Positions 1-7,821 of a stretch of DNA of 35,917 bases are shown here, one piece after another. Every line of letters starts with the position of its first letter. Within the stretch, counting starts at the first letter, position 1. The stretch lies in assembly GCF_947253225.1 (NCBI RefSeq), contig NZ_CAMXYR010000009.1, forward strand, positions 1 through 35,917. Reading direction: 5' to 3'. The translations under genes were made by a program, and so were the position numbers. The stretch is from an uncultured Anaerococcus sp. Lineage in GTDB: Bacteria > Bacillota > Clostridia > Tissierellales > Peptoniphilaceae. The notes under the pieces are model-generated. The model did no database searches. It was not told the origin of the DNA and saw only the letters and a program-made list of their open reading frames with translations.

Positions 1-64
1 AAATTTCCTATAGAGCAAGAAAAATTTCCTAATATTATCGGGTATAATTTTATAAGGAGTTTGC

Positions 65-769
65 ATGAAAAGAATTTATAATTTAGATAAAATAAGAGGA
101 CTTACCATCATATCAATGGTGTTATTTCACTTGATGTATAATATTAATTTTTATAGGAGAATTACTCGGTATGATGATACAATTCTTAATAGAATTTGGC
201 AACTATCAATAGCCCTATCCTTTTTTCTAATATCGGGAATAACATCAAATCTTCTGAAAGCTGAAGAAAATATAAAGAGAGGAATACTCACAAGTTTTAT
301 TGGCCTTGGCATAAGTTTTATTACTTATTTTTTCGCTAGAGACCAATTAATAATTTGGGGAGTAATGAATGGTTTGGGACTGTCTATGATTATAGGAGGT
401 ATGATCCAAAAAAGATTTAACCTCCACCTTGTCTTTAACCCTATATTCTTATTCCTATTTGCCTTAACCTACAATATACCTAGGTTTATCTTAGATAATA
501 TTAAAATTTTTGATCATATGTACTCAAATAATTTTTTTATTCTAGGTTTTCCTTCTAGGGATTTCATTTCTGCTGACTATTTTCCAATAATACCATGGAT
601 TTTCGCTTATTTAGCGGGAGTCAGTTTGGGTAATCATCTAAAAACCAATAATTTTTATTATTGGCAAGGTAAGGATAACACACTTGCTATGATAGGTAGA
701 AATTCTATGGCCATATATCTTACCCATCAAATTATCCTCTACCCTCTTGTATCATTTTTCCTAAGCTAA
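65..769 (+). CDS. DUF1624 / HGSNAT-like membrane acyltransferase domain protein
   Basis: A 234-residue polytopic membrane protein with about seven hydrophobic segments. The N-terminal signature (D8-K-I-R-G, then a hydrophobic helix ending in FHL) is typical of the DUF1624 / heparan-alpha-glucosaminide N-acetyltransferase catalytic-like family, whose bacterial members are thought to move acyl groups across the membrane onto sugars. The substrate is not known. The length is usual for short bacterial members. The start is supported by AAGGAG five bases upstream of the ATG. A TATAAT lies at 43-48 but no good -35 box is visible. The gene converges on the DUF4230 gene and ends in a shared bidirectional terminator. 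The upstream context is cut off by the window edge. Confidence 0.8.
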   Translation: MKRIYNLDKIRGLTIISMVLFHLMYNINFYRRITRYDDTILNRIWQLSIALSFFLISGITSNLLKAEENIKRGILTSFIGLGISFITYFFARDQLIIWGVMNGLGLSMIIGGMIQKRFNLHLVFNPIFLFLFALTYNIPRFILDNIKIFDHMYSNNFFILGFPSRDFISADYFPIIPWIFAYLAGVSLGNHLKTNNFYYWQGKDNTLAMIGRNSMAIYLTHQIILYPLVSFFLS

Positions 770-802
770 AAGAGCCAGTGAACAAATCACTAGCTCTTTT
801 TT
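769..802. terminator. Bidirectional intrinsic terminator
   Basis: Inverted repeat AGAGCCAGTG (771-780) / CACTAGCTCT (788-797) with one mismatch and a 7-base loop, flanked by A and T runs on both sides. It lies between two convergent genes and overlaps the stop codon of the minus-strand DUF4230 gene, so it can end transcripts from both sides. Confidence 0.85.
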
Positions 803-1400
803 AATTTACATTTACGGTGTATTCTTCCTTAATTATCGGATTGATATTTAATATTTCTACGACAGCTTCCTTGCTTCTTTCGTTAGCTTCGTCTAAAAAA
901 CCTTTATTTAACAAATCTTTTTCAACTTTTTTCATTTCATTTTTCCTAAAGTCGGTAAAATCTTTAATTTCTAAAGGATTGAAAACTGAACTTTTTTCAT
1001 CGAATATAGTAATAGAGTTTTCATCTATCTGATGGCTTAAAATTTTGGACTTTGGTAAAGATACATTAACAACTTTTTTGGACTCGTCAATACTAACCTT
1101 AGCCATTTCCAAGTCAACCCCTGCATTTACTTCCCCATCATAAGAAATAATAAACTTTTTAGAAGTAAAAGGAATTTTCCATCCATAAAATTCGTTTGTA
1201 TTTTCAAAAGAACCAACATTTGTGTATTTATATTTTAATGTAGTAAGTTCTTTAGCATTTACTATTTGATTTTTAATAATTTCTGAGCTAATCTTAGGTT
1301 CATTCTTGAAAAATCCAGCCTTCATGCCGAAAAAATAAGAGGCAAAAACCAAGAATAGTATAAAAATAAAACCTACAATTAGTTTTTTGATTTTTTTCAT
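801..1400 (-). CDS. DUF4230 domain-containing membrane-anchored protein
   Basis: A 199-residue protein with one N-terminal hydrophobic segment (about residues 8-27) and a soluble remainder, probably outside the membrane. The body, from about residue 45 (LTTLKYKYTNVG) through the KVVNVSLPKSKIL stretch, matches the DUF4230 family of unknown function. AAGGAG lies just upstream of the ATG. The gene starts 12 bases after the trmB stop and is the last gene of a brnQ-trmB-DUF4230 group. No catalytic motif is recognised. Confidence 0.8.
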   Translation of the reverse strand: MKKIKKLIVGFIFILFLVFASYFFGMKAGFFKNEPKISSEIIKNQIVNAKELTTLKYKYTNVGSFENTNEFYGWKIPFTSKKFIISYDGEVNAGVDLEMAKVSIDESKKVVNVSLPKSKILSHQIDENSITIFDEKSSVFNPLEIKDFTDFRKNEMKKVEKDLLNKGFLDEANERSKEAVVEILNINPIIKEEYTVNVN

Positions 1401-1412
1401 CTTATCTCCTTT

Positions 1413-2039
1413 TTACTTAAAACTAGCCCTTACGAAGTATATAGGCATATTTTTCATTCTAAATTTATTTTCATATTCTGTAACAAATGACTCTGAAATA
1501 CTTAAATTCCTATCAACTTTTTCTATGGTCATCCCATATTCTTGAAAATATTCTAGGCTTGCATCAAAAAATTCTTCATTATCGGTTTTTAGTTCAAGAA
1601 CTGATCCATTTTTAACAATATTAACATACCTATCCAAAAACCTCTTATGGGATAATCTTCTCTTGTGGTGGCGAGTTTTTGGCCAAGGTGTTGAAAAATT
1701 AAGATAAATTTTATCAATTTCTCCTCTTTCGAAGAAATCTTCCAAGTTTTCTGCATTAGCAATAAGACCTCTCACGTTTTGAATTTCTTCATCTAAAATT
1801 TTTCTACTAGCTACAACAAAAGCGTTGGTATTCATTTCTAAAGCGATATAATTAATATCTTTATTGTGAAGGGCTTTTTGGATAATAAAATCACCCATAC
1901 CTGCCCCTATTTCAAGGTGGATAGGATTATCATTTGCAAAAATCTCTTTCCATTTTCCCTTATACTTATCCCCGCCCAAAAATACATAGGGATTTTTCTC
2001 CATTTCAGGAATTGCGTTTGGTTTATGTCTTAATCTCAT
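1413..2039 (-). CDS. trmB: tRNA (guanine-N7)-methyltransferase TrmB
   Basis: This 208-residue enzyme methylates G46 in the variable loop of tRNA using S-adenosylmethionine. The SAM-binding motif I is HLEIGAGMGDF (residues 41-51), and the family signature WPKTRHHKRRLS (119-130) and the C-terminal TDN and TEYE segments are present. The residue normally Asp before PWPK is Thr117 here. The start ATG overlaps the stop of the upstream brnQ by four bases, and AAGGAG lies inside the brnQ end, so the two are probably translationally coupled. Length is normal for the family. Confidence 0.93.
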   Translation of the reverse strand: MRLRHKPNAIPEMEKNPYVFLGGDKYKGKWKEIFANDNPIHLEIGAGMGDFIIQKALHNKDINYIALEMNTNAFVVASRKILDEEIQNVRGLIANAENLEDFFERGEIDKIYLNFSTPWPKTRHHKRRLSHKRFLDRYVNIVKNGSVLELKTDNEEFFDASLEYFQEYGMTIEKVDRNLSISESFVTEYENKFRMKNMPIYFVRASFK

Positions 2040-3397
2040 CTAATCTCCTTGTTTAAATTCCTTCTTAAAATACCGTCTAAAATCAATCCAATTATTAAGC
2101 CAATTAATGCTGGTGCTATCCAACTAAATCCTATTTTAGCTCCTGGCAAATATCTTTCAGATATACTTATCCAAGTTCTTACAATAGGTCTTGTGCTTAA
2201 TTCTAAAGGCAAATTTTTAAATAAATCAGCCAAAGAGCCTATTGCTGTGAATAATAGAATTGACTTGTATACTAGCTCTCTTCTACCTATGAATATAGAT
2301 AAGATAGATAAAGTTATTAGCACTATTGCTATCGGATATAGGAAAAGCAATATAGGTAGGGATAGTTTTATTATTGTATCAAGCCCCAAATTTGCAACTA
2401 GAAATGATAGAGCTGAAAAAATGTAGCAATACACTTTGTAGGTAATCCTAAATGGAAGAAGTATTTCAAACATCTCAGATGCAGCAGAAACTAGACCAAT
2501 TGCAGTCTTTAAACAAGCTAAAAACACAATGAAAGTTAGCATAATGTAACCGAATTTTCCTAAGTAATGATAACTTACCTTTGATAGGATTACTGCACCA
2601 TTGTTCTCCCCTTTCAAAATTCCCGATGAAGTATTGCCTATGAAAGCAAGAAAACCGTATATTATAGACATTGCAACAAGGCATACCAGACCAGCTTTTA
2701 AGGTTTCCTTAGCAATATTTTTCGCATTTTTCACTCCAAGTTGCTTAACTGCCGAAATAATTATTATCGCGAAAGCTAAAGAAGCTGGTGCATCCATTGT
2801 ATTATATCCATCAATTATCCCTTTTGCAAAAGGGTTATTTACATATTTTTCTTGCATGTATCCAGTACCTAAACCAGCCATTGGTTTAATTATAGAAAAC
2901 ACTATAAGTACTGATAAAAGCAATATAAATATTGGTGTCATATACTTTCCTATAGTATCTATTAGCTTAGATCTTTTAACCGAAAATTCTAGGACTAAAA
3001 TAAAAAATACCACAGAAAATACAAGTAATCCTATAGTCTTGTCAATATTGTAAGGCCCTGCAAATCCTACTTCAAATGAAACAGTTGCAGTTCTTGGAAT
3101 TGCAAAACCAGGACCAATAGCCAAGTATAAAATTATTGTAAAAGCATAGGCAAAGAAAGTCCCACCAGGTCTTGATAACTCAAACAAGTTATCACTATCT
3201 GTTAGGGATGCTGATACAACCCCCAGAATAGGAAGTCCTACAGCTGATAAGATAAAGCCAATACTTACAGGCAAAACATTCCCACCAGAGCCATAACCAA
3301 GCTCTAAGGGAAAAATTAAATTTCCAGCCCCAAAAAATAAGCCAAATAGTAGGGAACCTACCAACAAAATTTCCTTAAATTGTAAATTTTTTCTCAT
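2036..3397 (-). CDS. brnQ: Branched-chain amino acid:cation symporter BrnQ (LIVCS family)
   Basis: A 453-residue polytopic protein with about 12 transmembrane helices. The N-terminal segment LLFGLFFGAGNLIFPLELG is the hallmark of BrnQ carriers, which take up Leu, Ile and Val with Na+ or H+. It is a second branched-chain amino acid importer in this window besides the Liv ABC system, but it has no T-box leader: only about 85 bases separate it from the upstream gene. AAGGA precedes the ATG. It overlaps trmB by four bases. Confidence 0.92.
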   Translation of the reverse strand: MRKNLQFKEILLVGSLLFGLFFGAGNLIFPLELGYGSGGNVLPVSIGFILSAVGLPILGVVSASLTDSDNLFELSRPGGTFFAYAFTIILYLAIGPGFAIPRTATVSFEVGFAGPYNIDKTIGLLVFSVVFFILVLEFSVKRSKLIDTIGKYMTPIFILLLSVLIVFSIIKPMAGLGTGYMQEKYVNNPFAKGIIDGYNTMDAPASLAFAIIIISAVKQLGVKNAKNIAKETLKAGLVCLVAMSIIYGFLAFIGNTSSGILKGENNGAVILSKVSYHYLGKFGYIMLTFIVFLACLKTAIGLVSAASEMFEILLPFRITYKVYCYIFSALSFLVANLGLDTIIKLSLPILLFLYPIAIVLITLSILSIFIGRRELVYKSILLFTAIGSLADLFKNLPLELSTRPIVRTWISISERYLPGAKIGFSWIAPALIGLIIGLILDGILRRNLNKEIR

Positions 3398-3425
3398 AAC
3401 TTTTCCTTGTTTTTTGTATCATTCT

Positions 3426-3460
3426 ACCAAAAAAGAAGAATAATTCAATATTCTTCTTTA
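3426..3460 (-). terminator. Intrinsic terminator after the fRMsr gene
   Basis: On the minus strand the hairpin AAAGAAGAAT / ATTCTTCTTT (3450-3459 and 3432-3441 in plus coordinates) with an 8-base loop is followed by a run of T. It ends the M20-ArsC-fRMsr operon before brnQ. Confidence 0.75.
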
Positions 3461-3482
3461 TGAAATAAATATTTTATCTGTT

Positions 3483-3974
3483 TTAAAGATAAATTCTATT
3501 GTATAATATTTCAGATATTTTCTCAAAACCACAGACTTCCACTTCAGTAAATCTATTAAGGTTAGGGGAATCTAGGTCAATCAAACAAACGACTTCATCT
3601 TCGACATATATTGGAATTACAAGCTCCGATGCTGAATTACTATCACATACAATATGGTCAGAAAACTTACTAACATCATCTACCTTAACTATTTCTCTAT
3701 CCCTATAAGCTTTAGCACAAACTCCCTTATCAAAGCTAAGTCTTGTACAAGCTGGAAGACCCTGAAAAGGTCCGAGAATCAATTCATCTTCCCCTACAAG
3801 ATAAAAGCCCGCCCAGTTCAAATCTTTTATAATCGCCATTATAAATGATGATATATTGCTCATTAAAGCTATAGCATTATCTTCATCACTTGCTTGAATT
3901 TTTACAAAATTTATTAACTCTTCCATCCTATCTTTATCATCAAGACTAGCAATTCCCTTAATCTCAAAGCTCAT
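3483..3974 (-). CDS. Free methionine-(R)-sulfoxide reductase (GAF-domain fRMsr)
   Basis: A 163-residue single GAF-domain protein. The three cysteines Cys76 (LPACTR), Cys86 (KGVCAKA) and Cys110 (HIVCDSNS) have the spacing of the catalytic cysteines of fRMsr enzymes, which reduce free Met-(R)-sulfoxide with thioredoxin-type reductants. It directly abuts the upstream ArsC/Spx-like thiol protein, its start being the next base after that gene's end. A role in repair of oxidised methionine in an anaerobe is inferred from the family; all catalytic residues look intact. Confidence 0.9.
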   Translation of the reverse strand: MSFEIKGIASLDDKDRMEELINFVKIQASDEDNAIALMSNISSFIMAIIKDLNWAGFYLVGEDELILGPFQGLPACTRLSFDKGVCAKAYRDREIVKVDDVSKFSDHIVCDSNSASELVIPIYVEDEVVCLIDLDSPNLNRFTEVEVCGFEKISEILYNRIYL

Positions 3975-4325
3975 TTATAGACTCTCTACATATTTTTTAA
4001 CATCAGGCCCAACTAGAATTTCACCATCATCAGTAAATAAAATTGGTCTTTTTACAATCATTCCATCTGTAGCTAAGAGGTCGTATTTCTCATCTAAACT
4101 CATATCTTTAAGTCTATCTTTTAGATTTTCTTCCCTATAAATCTTTCCTGAAGTATTAAAAAATCTTTTAATATCATAGGAAGTTTTCTCATGCCATTTT
4201 TTTATCTCATCTCTACTAGGATTTTCATCCTTAATATCCCTTAGGTCATAAGCAATATTTTTATCATCTAACATTTTTTCGATTCCCTTACAGGTTAAAC
4301 ATCTCTTATAACAAATTAATTTCAT
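3975..4325 (-). CDS. ArsC/Spx family thioredoxin-fold protein
   Basis: A 116-residue protein with the N-terminal CYKRCLTCKG motif (Cys5, Cys9, Cys12), the IKKWHEKTSYDIKRFFNTSG segment and the late KRPILFTDDG segment, all typical of the ArsC/Spx/MgsR family. Members are either glutaredoxin-like arsenate reductases or RNA-polymerase-binding regulators. No arsenic genes are nearby, so a thiol-redox role is more likely than arsenate reduction; this is inference. Its ATG overlaps the stop of the M20 gene by four bases, so the three genes are probably one operon. Confidence 0.85.
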   Translation of the reverse strand: MKLICYKRCLTCKGIEKMLDDKNIAYDLRDIKDENPSRDEIKKWHEKTSYDIKRFFNTSGKIYREENLKDRLKDMSLDEKYDLLATDGMIVKRPILFTDDGEILVGPDVKKYVESL

Positions 4326-5497
4326 TTATTTTCTCCTTTTAAATAATCATAGGTTACGCTCGCCATTGCAGTAGGTCCATAAACTATGGAATCTTCATTA
4401 AAAACAGCTCTTCCATTATGAAGTGGATATGCTTCTCCCTGATTCGGTTTACAACCTACCATCATCATAAGTGATGGAATATTTTTAGCAACATTTGCAA
4501 AATCATCACTAGCGGTTACTGGTTCGCATTTATCAAATATGGCAAAATCACCATTTTCTTCTTTTACTCGACTCAAGGTTTTTATTGCATCATCATAGAA
4601 ATCTCTATCATTGACTATCGCTGGTACATCAGAGAGTATTTCAAAACTTGCCTCTGCTCTATAAGCTTTAGCAATGTATTTAGCTATCTCTGGTATCCTT
4701 TCTTGGATATGCCTTTTACTTTCCTCATGGTAGGTTCTTGTAGTTCCTTCAACTATAGCGGTATCTGGTATTATATTTGGGGCTGAGCCTGCCTGAATGT
4801 GACCTGTTGTTAGAACTGCTCCTTTGGTAAAAGATAGCTCTCTCGAAACAATTTCTTGAAGTCCATTTACAATCTGGCTGCCTACAAAGGCTGTATCTAC
4901 ACCATTTTCTGGCATAGCACCATGGCATGAATATCCCTTAATATTTATTCTGAAATTATTATTAGAAGTTGCCATAGGTCCTTCTTTTATATATATACCC
5001 AGTTCTCTTGTAGTATCCATGTGAACCATCACAGCTCTTTGAACCTTCGGATTTTCAAGAATGCCAGCTTCAATCATTTTTTCAGATCCCTTTAAAATCT
5101 CTTCTGCTGGTTGAAACATAAGTTTTACAGTACCATCTAGCTCAGCCTCAAGTTCTTTCAAAATTTTGGCTGTGCCCAAAAGCATGGCAGTGTGGAAATC
5201 GTGACCGCACATATGAGAGCATTGGTTCTTAGATTTAAAGCTTAAATCTGCTTCTTCAACTATTGGAAGAGCATCCATATCTGCCCTTAATAGTATTGTT
5301 TTATCTCCTTTACCAAGGGTTGCAAGAATCGAATTTTCAATTGGAGATGTATAGGAAATACCTAGCTTGTCAAGTTCATCTTTGACAAGAGCCGTTGTTT
5401 TTGGTAGGTCAAAGCCTATTTCTGGATTTTCATGAATTCTTCTTCTAATATCCACCATATATTCCTTAATCTCATTTGATTTTTTATAAAAATTCAT
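4322..5497 (-). CDS. M20 family amidohydrolase (HipO/AbgB-like N-acyl-amino-acid hydrolase)
   Basis: A zinc or manganese peptidase of the M20D type that hydrolyses N-acyl amino acids or related amides. The metal-site motifs are RADMDALP (residues 71-78), HMCGHDFH (95-102; Cys97, His99), QPAEE (129-133) and the C-terminal PLHNG. The reading frame opens 11 codons earlier at 5530, but that ATG has no ribosome binding site and lies upstream of a TATAAT (5519-5524). The ATG at 5497 has AAAGAAGG five bases upstream, so I use it (391 residues). It is first in the M20-ArsC-fRMsr operon. An AbgT-type transporter, which could supply aminobenzoyl-glutamate-like amides, is in the window but 27 kb away. 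The substrate is unproven. Confidence 0.88.
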   Translation of the reverse strand: MNFYKKSNEIKEYMVDIRRRIHENPEIGFDLPKTTALVKDELDKLGISYTSPIENSILATLGKGDKTILLRADMDALPIVEEADLSFKSKNQCSHMCGHDFHTAMLLGTAKILKELEAELDGTVKLMFQPAEEILKGSEKMIEAGILENPKVQRAVMVHMDTTRELGIYIKEGPMATSNNNFRINIKGYSCHGAMPENGVDTAFVGSQIVNGLQEIVSRELSFTKGAVLTTGHIQAGSAPNIIPDTAIVEGTTRTYHEESKRHIQERIPEIAKYIAKAYRAEASFEILSDVPAIVNDRDFYDDAIKTLSRVKEENGDFAIFDKCEPVTASDDFANVAKNIPSLMMMVGCKPNQGEAYPLHNGRAVFNEDSIVYGPTAMASVTYDYLKGENK

Positions 5498-5532
5498 ATA
5501 AACCTTCTTTCTAAAATTATTATACTGCAAAA

Positions 5533-5567
5533 TAAAAAAGACTATCTTATTTTATAGATAATCTTTT
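5533..5567 (-). terminator. Intrinsic terminator after the DegV gene
   Basis: Minus-strand hairpin AAAAGATTATCT / AGATAGTCTTTT (12 pairs with one G-U) followed by six T. It lies right after the DegV stop and just before the M20 gene's promoter region. Confidence 0.85.
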
Positions 5568-5574
5568 AAATTAA

Positions 5575-6462
5575 TCAAGCCAGTCTCTTATTGCCCCAAT
5601 AGAAAAGAGATATTGCCCCAGGTCCTATATGGGTTCCAATAGTTGGTCCAAAATTGCTTATTTTGACTTTTCCCTTTGTATTAGGGAAACTTTCTTCAAC
5701 TGCATTCTTAATTTCATTGGCAAATTCTATATTGCTAGCGTGAGTTATAAACACATAATCATTATAATCTCTTTGTCCTATTGCGTTTTTCTCCATTCTT
5801 TTTAGCAAGGTAGTTACGAGTTTTTTCTTTGTTCTAATTTTTGCAGTGACTTCCATATGCCCAGTATCATCCATCTCAATCAAGGGACATATTCTAAGAA
5901 GATTTCCAATATTTGCAGAAGCTTTAGAAATTCTACCTCCCCTAGCAAGATATTCCAAATTTTCATTGCTTGTATAGCTAATAACTCTTAAATAATTATC
6001 ATCTACCCACTTACATATTTCCTCATAGCTCTTGCCCACTTGCTTTAATTCGACAAGTTTTACGACAAGTAATCCGACTCCAGCTGATGCCATTTTTGAA
6101 TCCACTGGATGAATTGTTCTATCAGGAAATTCTTCCTTTAATATTTCAACTGCTTGAACAAGACAGGTGTACTGAACTGAAAGTCCAGATGACAGGCATA
6201 CATGGATAATATCATAACCTTTCTTTAGAAGTTTTCTAAAATACTCTAAATATTCTTCTGTATTTATTGCAGATGTGCTTGGTGATGAGCCATTTTCCAT
6301 ATTCTTATAAAAAGTTTCCATATCTAGGCTCTGACCAAAATCATCTTGGAATATTTTACCATTAAGTTCATAATTTGAATTAATTATACTTACGCCAAGT
6401 TGATTGACATATGTAGGCGATAAATCCATTATAGACTCAGAACTTATAATAAAATCAGTCAT
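5575..6462 (-). CDS. DegV family fatty-acid-binding protein
   Basis: A 295-residue DegV-fold protein. Visible family features are the N-terminal FIISSESIMDLSP, the PSTSAINTEEYLEYF segment that contributes to the fatty-acid head-group site, LSSGLSVQY, and EYLARGGRISK. DegV/FakB proteins present fatty acids to the FakA kinase for incorporation into phospholipid; no FakA is in the window, so which fatty acid it binds, and whether it is a true FakB, is open. The start is fixed by AAGGAGG. The gene is flanked by terminators on both sides and is monocistronic. Confidence 0.88.
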   Translation of the reverse strand: MTDFIISSESIMDLSPTYVNQLGVSIINSNYELNGKIFQDDFGQSLDMETFYKNMENGSSPSTSAINTEEYLEYFRKLLKKGYDIIHVCLSSGLSVQYTCLVQAVEILKEEFPDRTIHPVDSKMASAGVGLLVVKLVELKQVGKSYEEICKWVDDNYLRVISYTSNENLEYLARGGRISKASANIGNLLRICPLIEMDDTGHMEVTAKIRTKKKLVTTLLKRMEKNAIGQRDYNDYVFITHASNIEFANEIKNAVEESFPNTKGKVKISNFGPTIGTHIGPGAISLFYWGNKRLA

Positions 6463-6557
6463 AAATCCTCCTTCTGATTTCTAATAACTATTTATATTTT
6501 ACCATATTAATTGTGCTACTAAAAATATATAATTTTATATAAGCTCTTTTATTGAAT

Positions 6558-6592
6558 GAAAAAAAGCTACCTCACAAAGGAGATAGCTTTCA
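6558..6592 (-). terminator. Intrinsic terminator after ilvA
   Basis: Minus-strand hairpin AAAGCTATCTC / GAGGTAGCTTT (6580-6590 and 6563-6573) with one G-U pair and a short loop, followed by seven T. It ends the nifJ-ilvA transcript. Confidence 0.88.
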
Positions 6593-6602
6593 AAAATAGT
6601 AA

Positions 6603-7811
6603 TTAATTTGTTCTTCTTGCATGACTTTCTTCGTAGCCATTTTCTGCTAATACTTGATAAATTTGATTTCTATGGTCTTTGTTGTATGTTTCAGCTATAA
6701 TTCTTACTACTGCATGGTCAAAACCAACAGTTTCTGCAGATTTAAACTGATCTATATCCTTTATATTTGCACCTTGGTCTTTAATTATTTCAAGTAACCT
6801 AATTAGTTCACCAGGCTTATCTGAAATTGTAGTTGTGATTTCACAAAGTCTTCCAGTTTTAAATAAACCTTGGTTAATAATTTGTGCAATTGTATTTATA
6901 TTAATATTTCCACCGCTTAAAACTGCACATACTTTACCATCTGAGAAGTCATACTTCTCTGCCAATACAGCTGCAACAGATGAAGCACCTGCTCCCTCAG
7001 CGCTTACCTTGCTTTCTTCAAGAAGTCTAAGGATAGCGTTGGTAATTTCATCTTCTGAGACTGTAACAATTTCATCTACATATTTTTGAACTAGGTCAAA
7101 TGTTATTTCACCTGGTTTTTTTACAGCTATACCATCTGCCATTGTATTTGCAGAATCAAGGGTTACAATCTTTCCAGCCTTTCTTGAGGCTAGCATTGAT
7201 GCAGCATTTTCTGGTTCTACTCCGATAATTTTCACATCTGGTTTTAATGACTTAACAGCTAGAGCTATACCAGCTATAAGTCCACCACCACCTATTGGAA
7301 CTACAATATATTTTACATCTGGGAGTTGCTCTAGTATTTCAAGTCCTATTGTTCCTTGGCCACATAACACATATTCATCATCGAAAGGTGCAACGTAAGT
7401 TAAATCCATCTCTTTTTGTAATTCATAAGCTCTTGCTTGGGCATCATCAAAAGTTCCATCTACTATTATAACTTCTCCACCATATCCTCTTGTAGCTTCG
7501 ATTTTTGAAAGTGGAGCTATTGATGGTATACAAATATAGGATTTAATTCCTTGTTTTGTAGCAGATAGAGCTACACCTTGGGCATGATTTCCAGCAGAGC
7601 ATGATATTACTCCCTTAGCTGCTTGTTCTTTGGTTAGGTGGGCAATCTTGTTGAAGGCACCTCTTAATTTGAAAGAGCCTGTTTTTTGCAAATTTTCCAT
7701 CTTGATATATAGGTTTTCGCCCATTCTTGATGCTGTATAAATTGGTGTTTTTTCAATGTTTCCATCTAGAATTTGTCTAGCTTCTTTAATCATTTCTAAA
7801 TTTGCTGTCAT
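6603..7811 (-). CDS. ilvA: Threonine ammonia-lyase (threonine dehydratase) with ACT domain
   Basis: A fold-type II PLP enzyme that deaminates threonine to 2-oxobutyrate, and often serine to pyruvate. The PLP lysine is Lys48 in TGSFKLRGAF, the glycine-rich phosphate loop is VPIGGGGLIAG, and the last 75 or so residues (CEITTTISDKPGEL onward) form one ACT domain. At 402 residues with a single ACT domain it resembles the catabolic/short IlvA type. It starts 10 bases after nifJ, so 2-oxobutyrate made here could be oxidised by the co-transcribed PFOR to propionyl-CoA. No isoleucine biosynthesis genes are near, which favours a catabolic role. Confidence 0.93.
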   Translation of the reverse strand: MTANLEMIKEARQILDGNIEKTPIYTASRMGENLYIKMENLQKTGSFKLRGAFNKIAHLTKEQAAKGVISCSAGNHAQGVALSATKQGIKSYICIPSIAPLSKIEATRGYGGEVIIVDGTFDDAQARAYELQKEMDLTYVAPFDDEYVLCGQGTIGLEILEQLPDVKYIVVPIGGGGLIAGIALAVKSLKPDVKIIGVEPENAASMLASRKAGKIVTLDSANTMADGIAVKKPGEITFDLVQKYVDEIVTVSEDEITNAILRLLEESKVSAEGAGASSVAAVLAEKYDFSDGKVCAVLSGGNININTIAQIINQGLFKTGRLCEITTTISDKPGELIRLLEIIKDQGANIKDIDQFKSAETVGFDHAVVRIIAETYNKDHRNQIYQVLAENGYEESHARRTN

Positions 7812-7821
7812 AATTTACCTC

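Noticed and set aside
1..31. Direct repeat of AAATTTCCTA at the window start
   Set aside because: Only two 10-base copies, AT-rich, and cut by the window edge; no system can be inferred.
3975..4325. Arsenate resistance function for the ArsC-like protein
   Set aside because: No arsR, arsB or acr3 gene is nearby, and the neighbours are a methionine-sulfoxide reductase and a peptidase-type gene.
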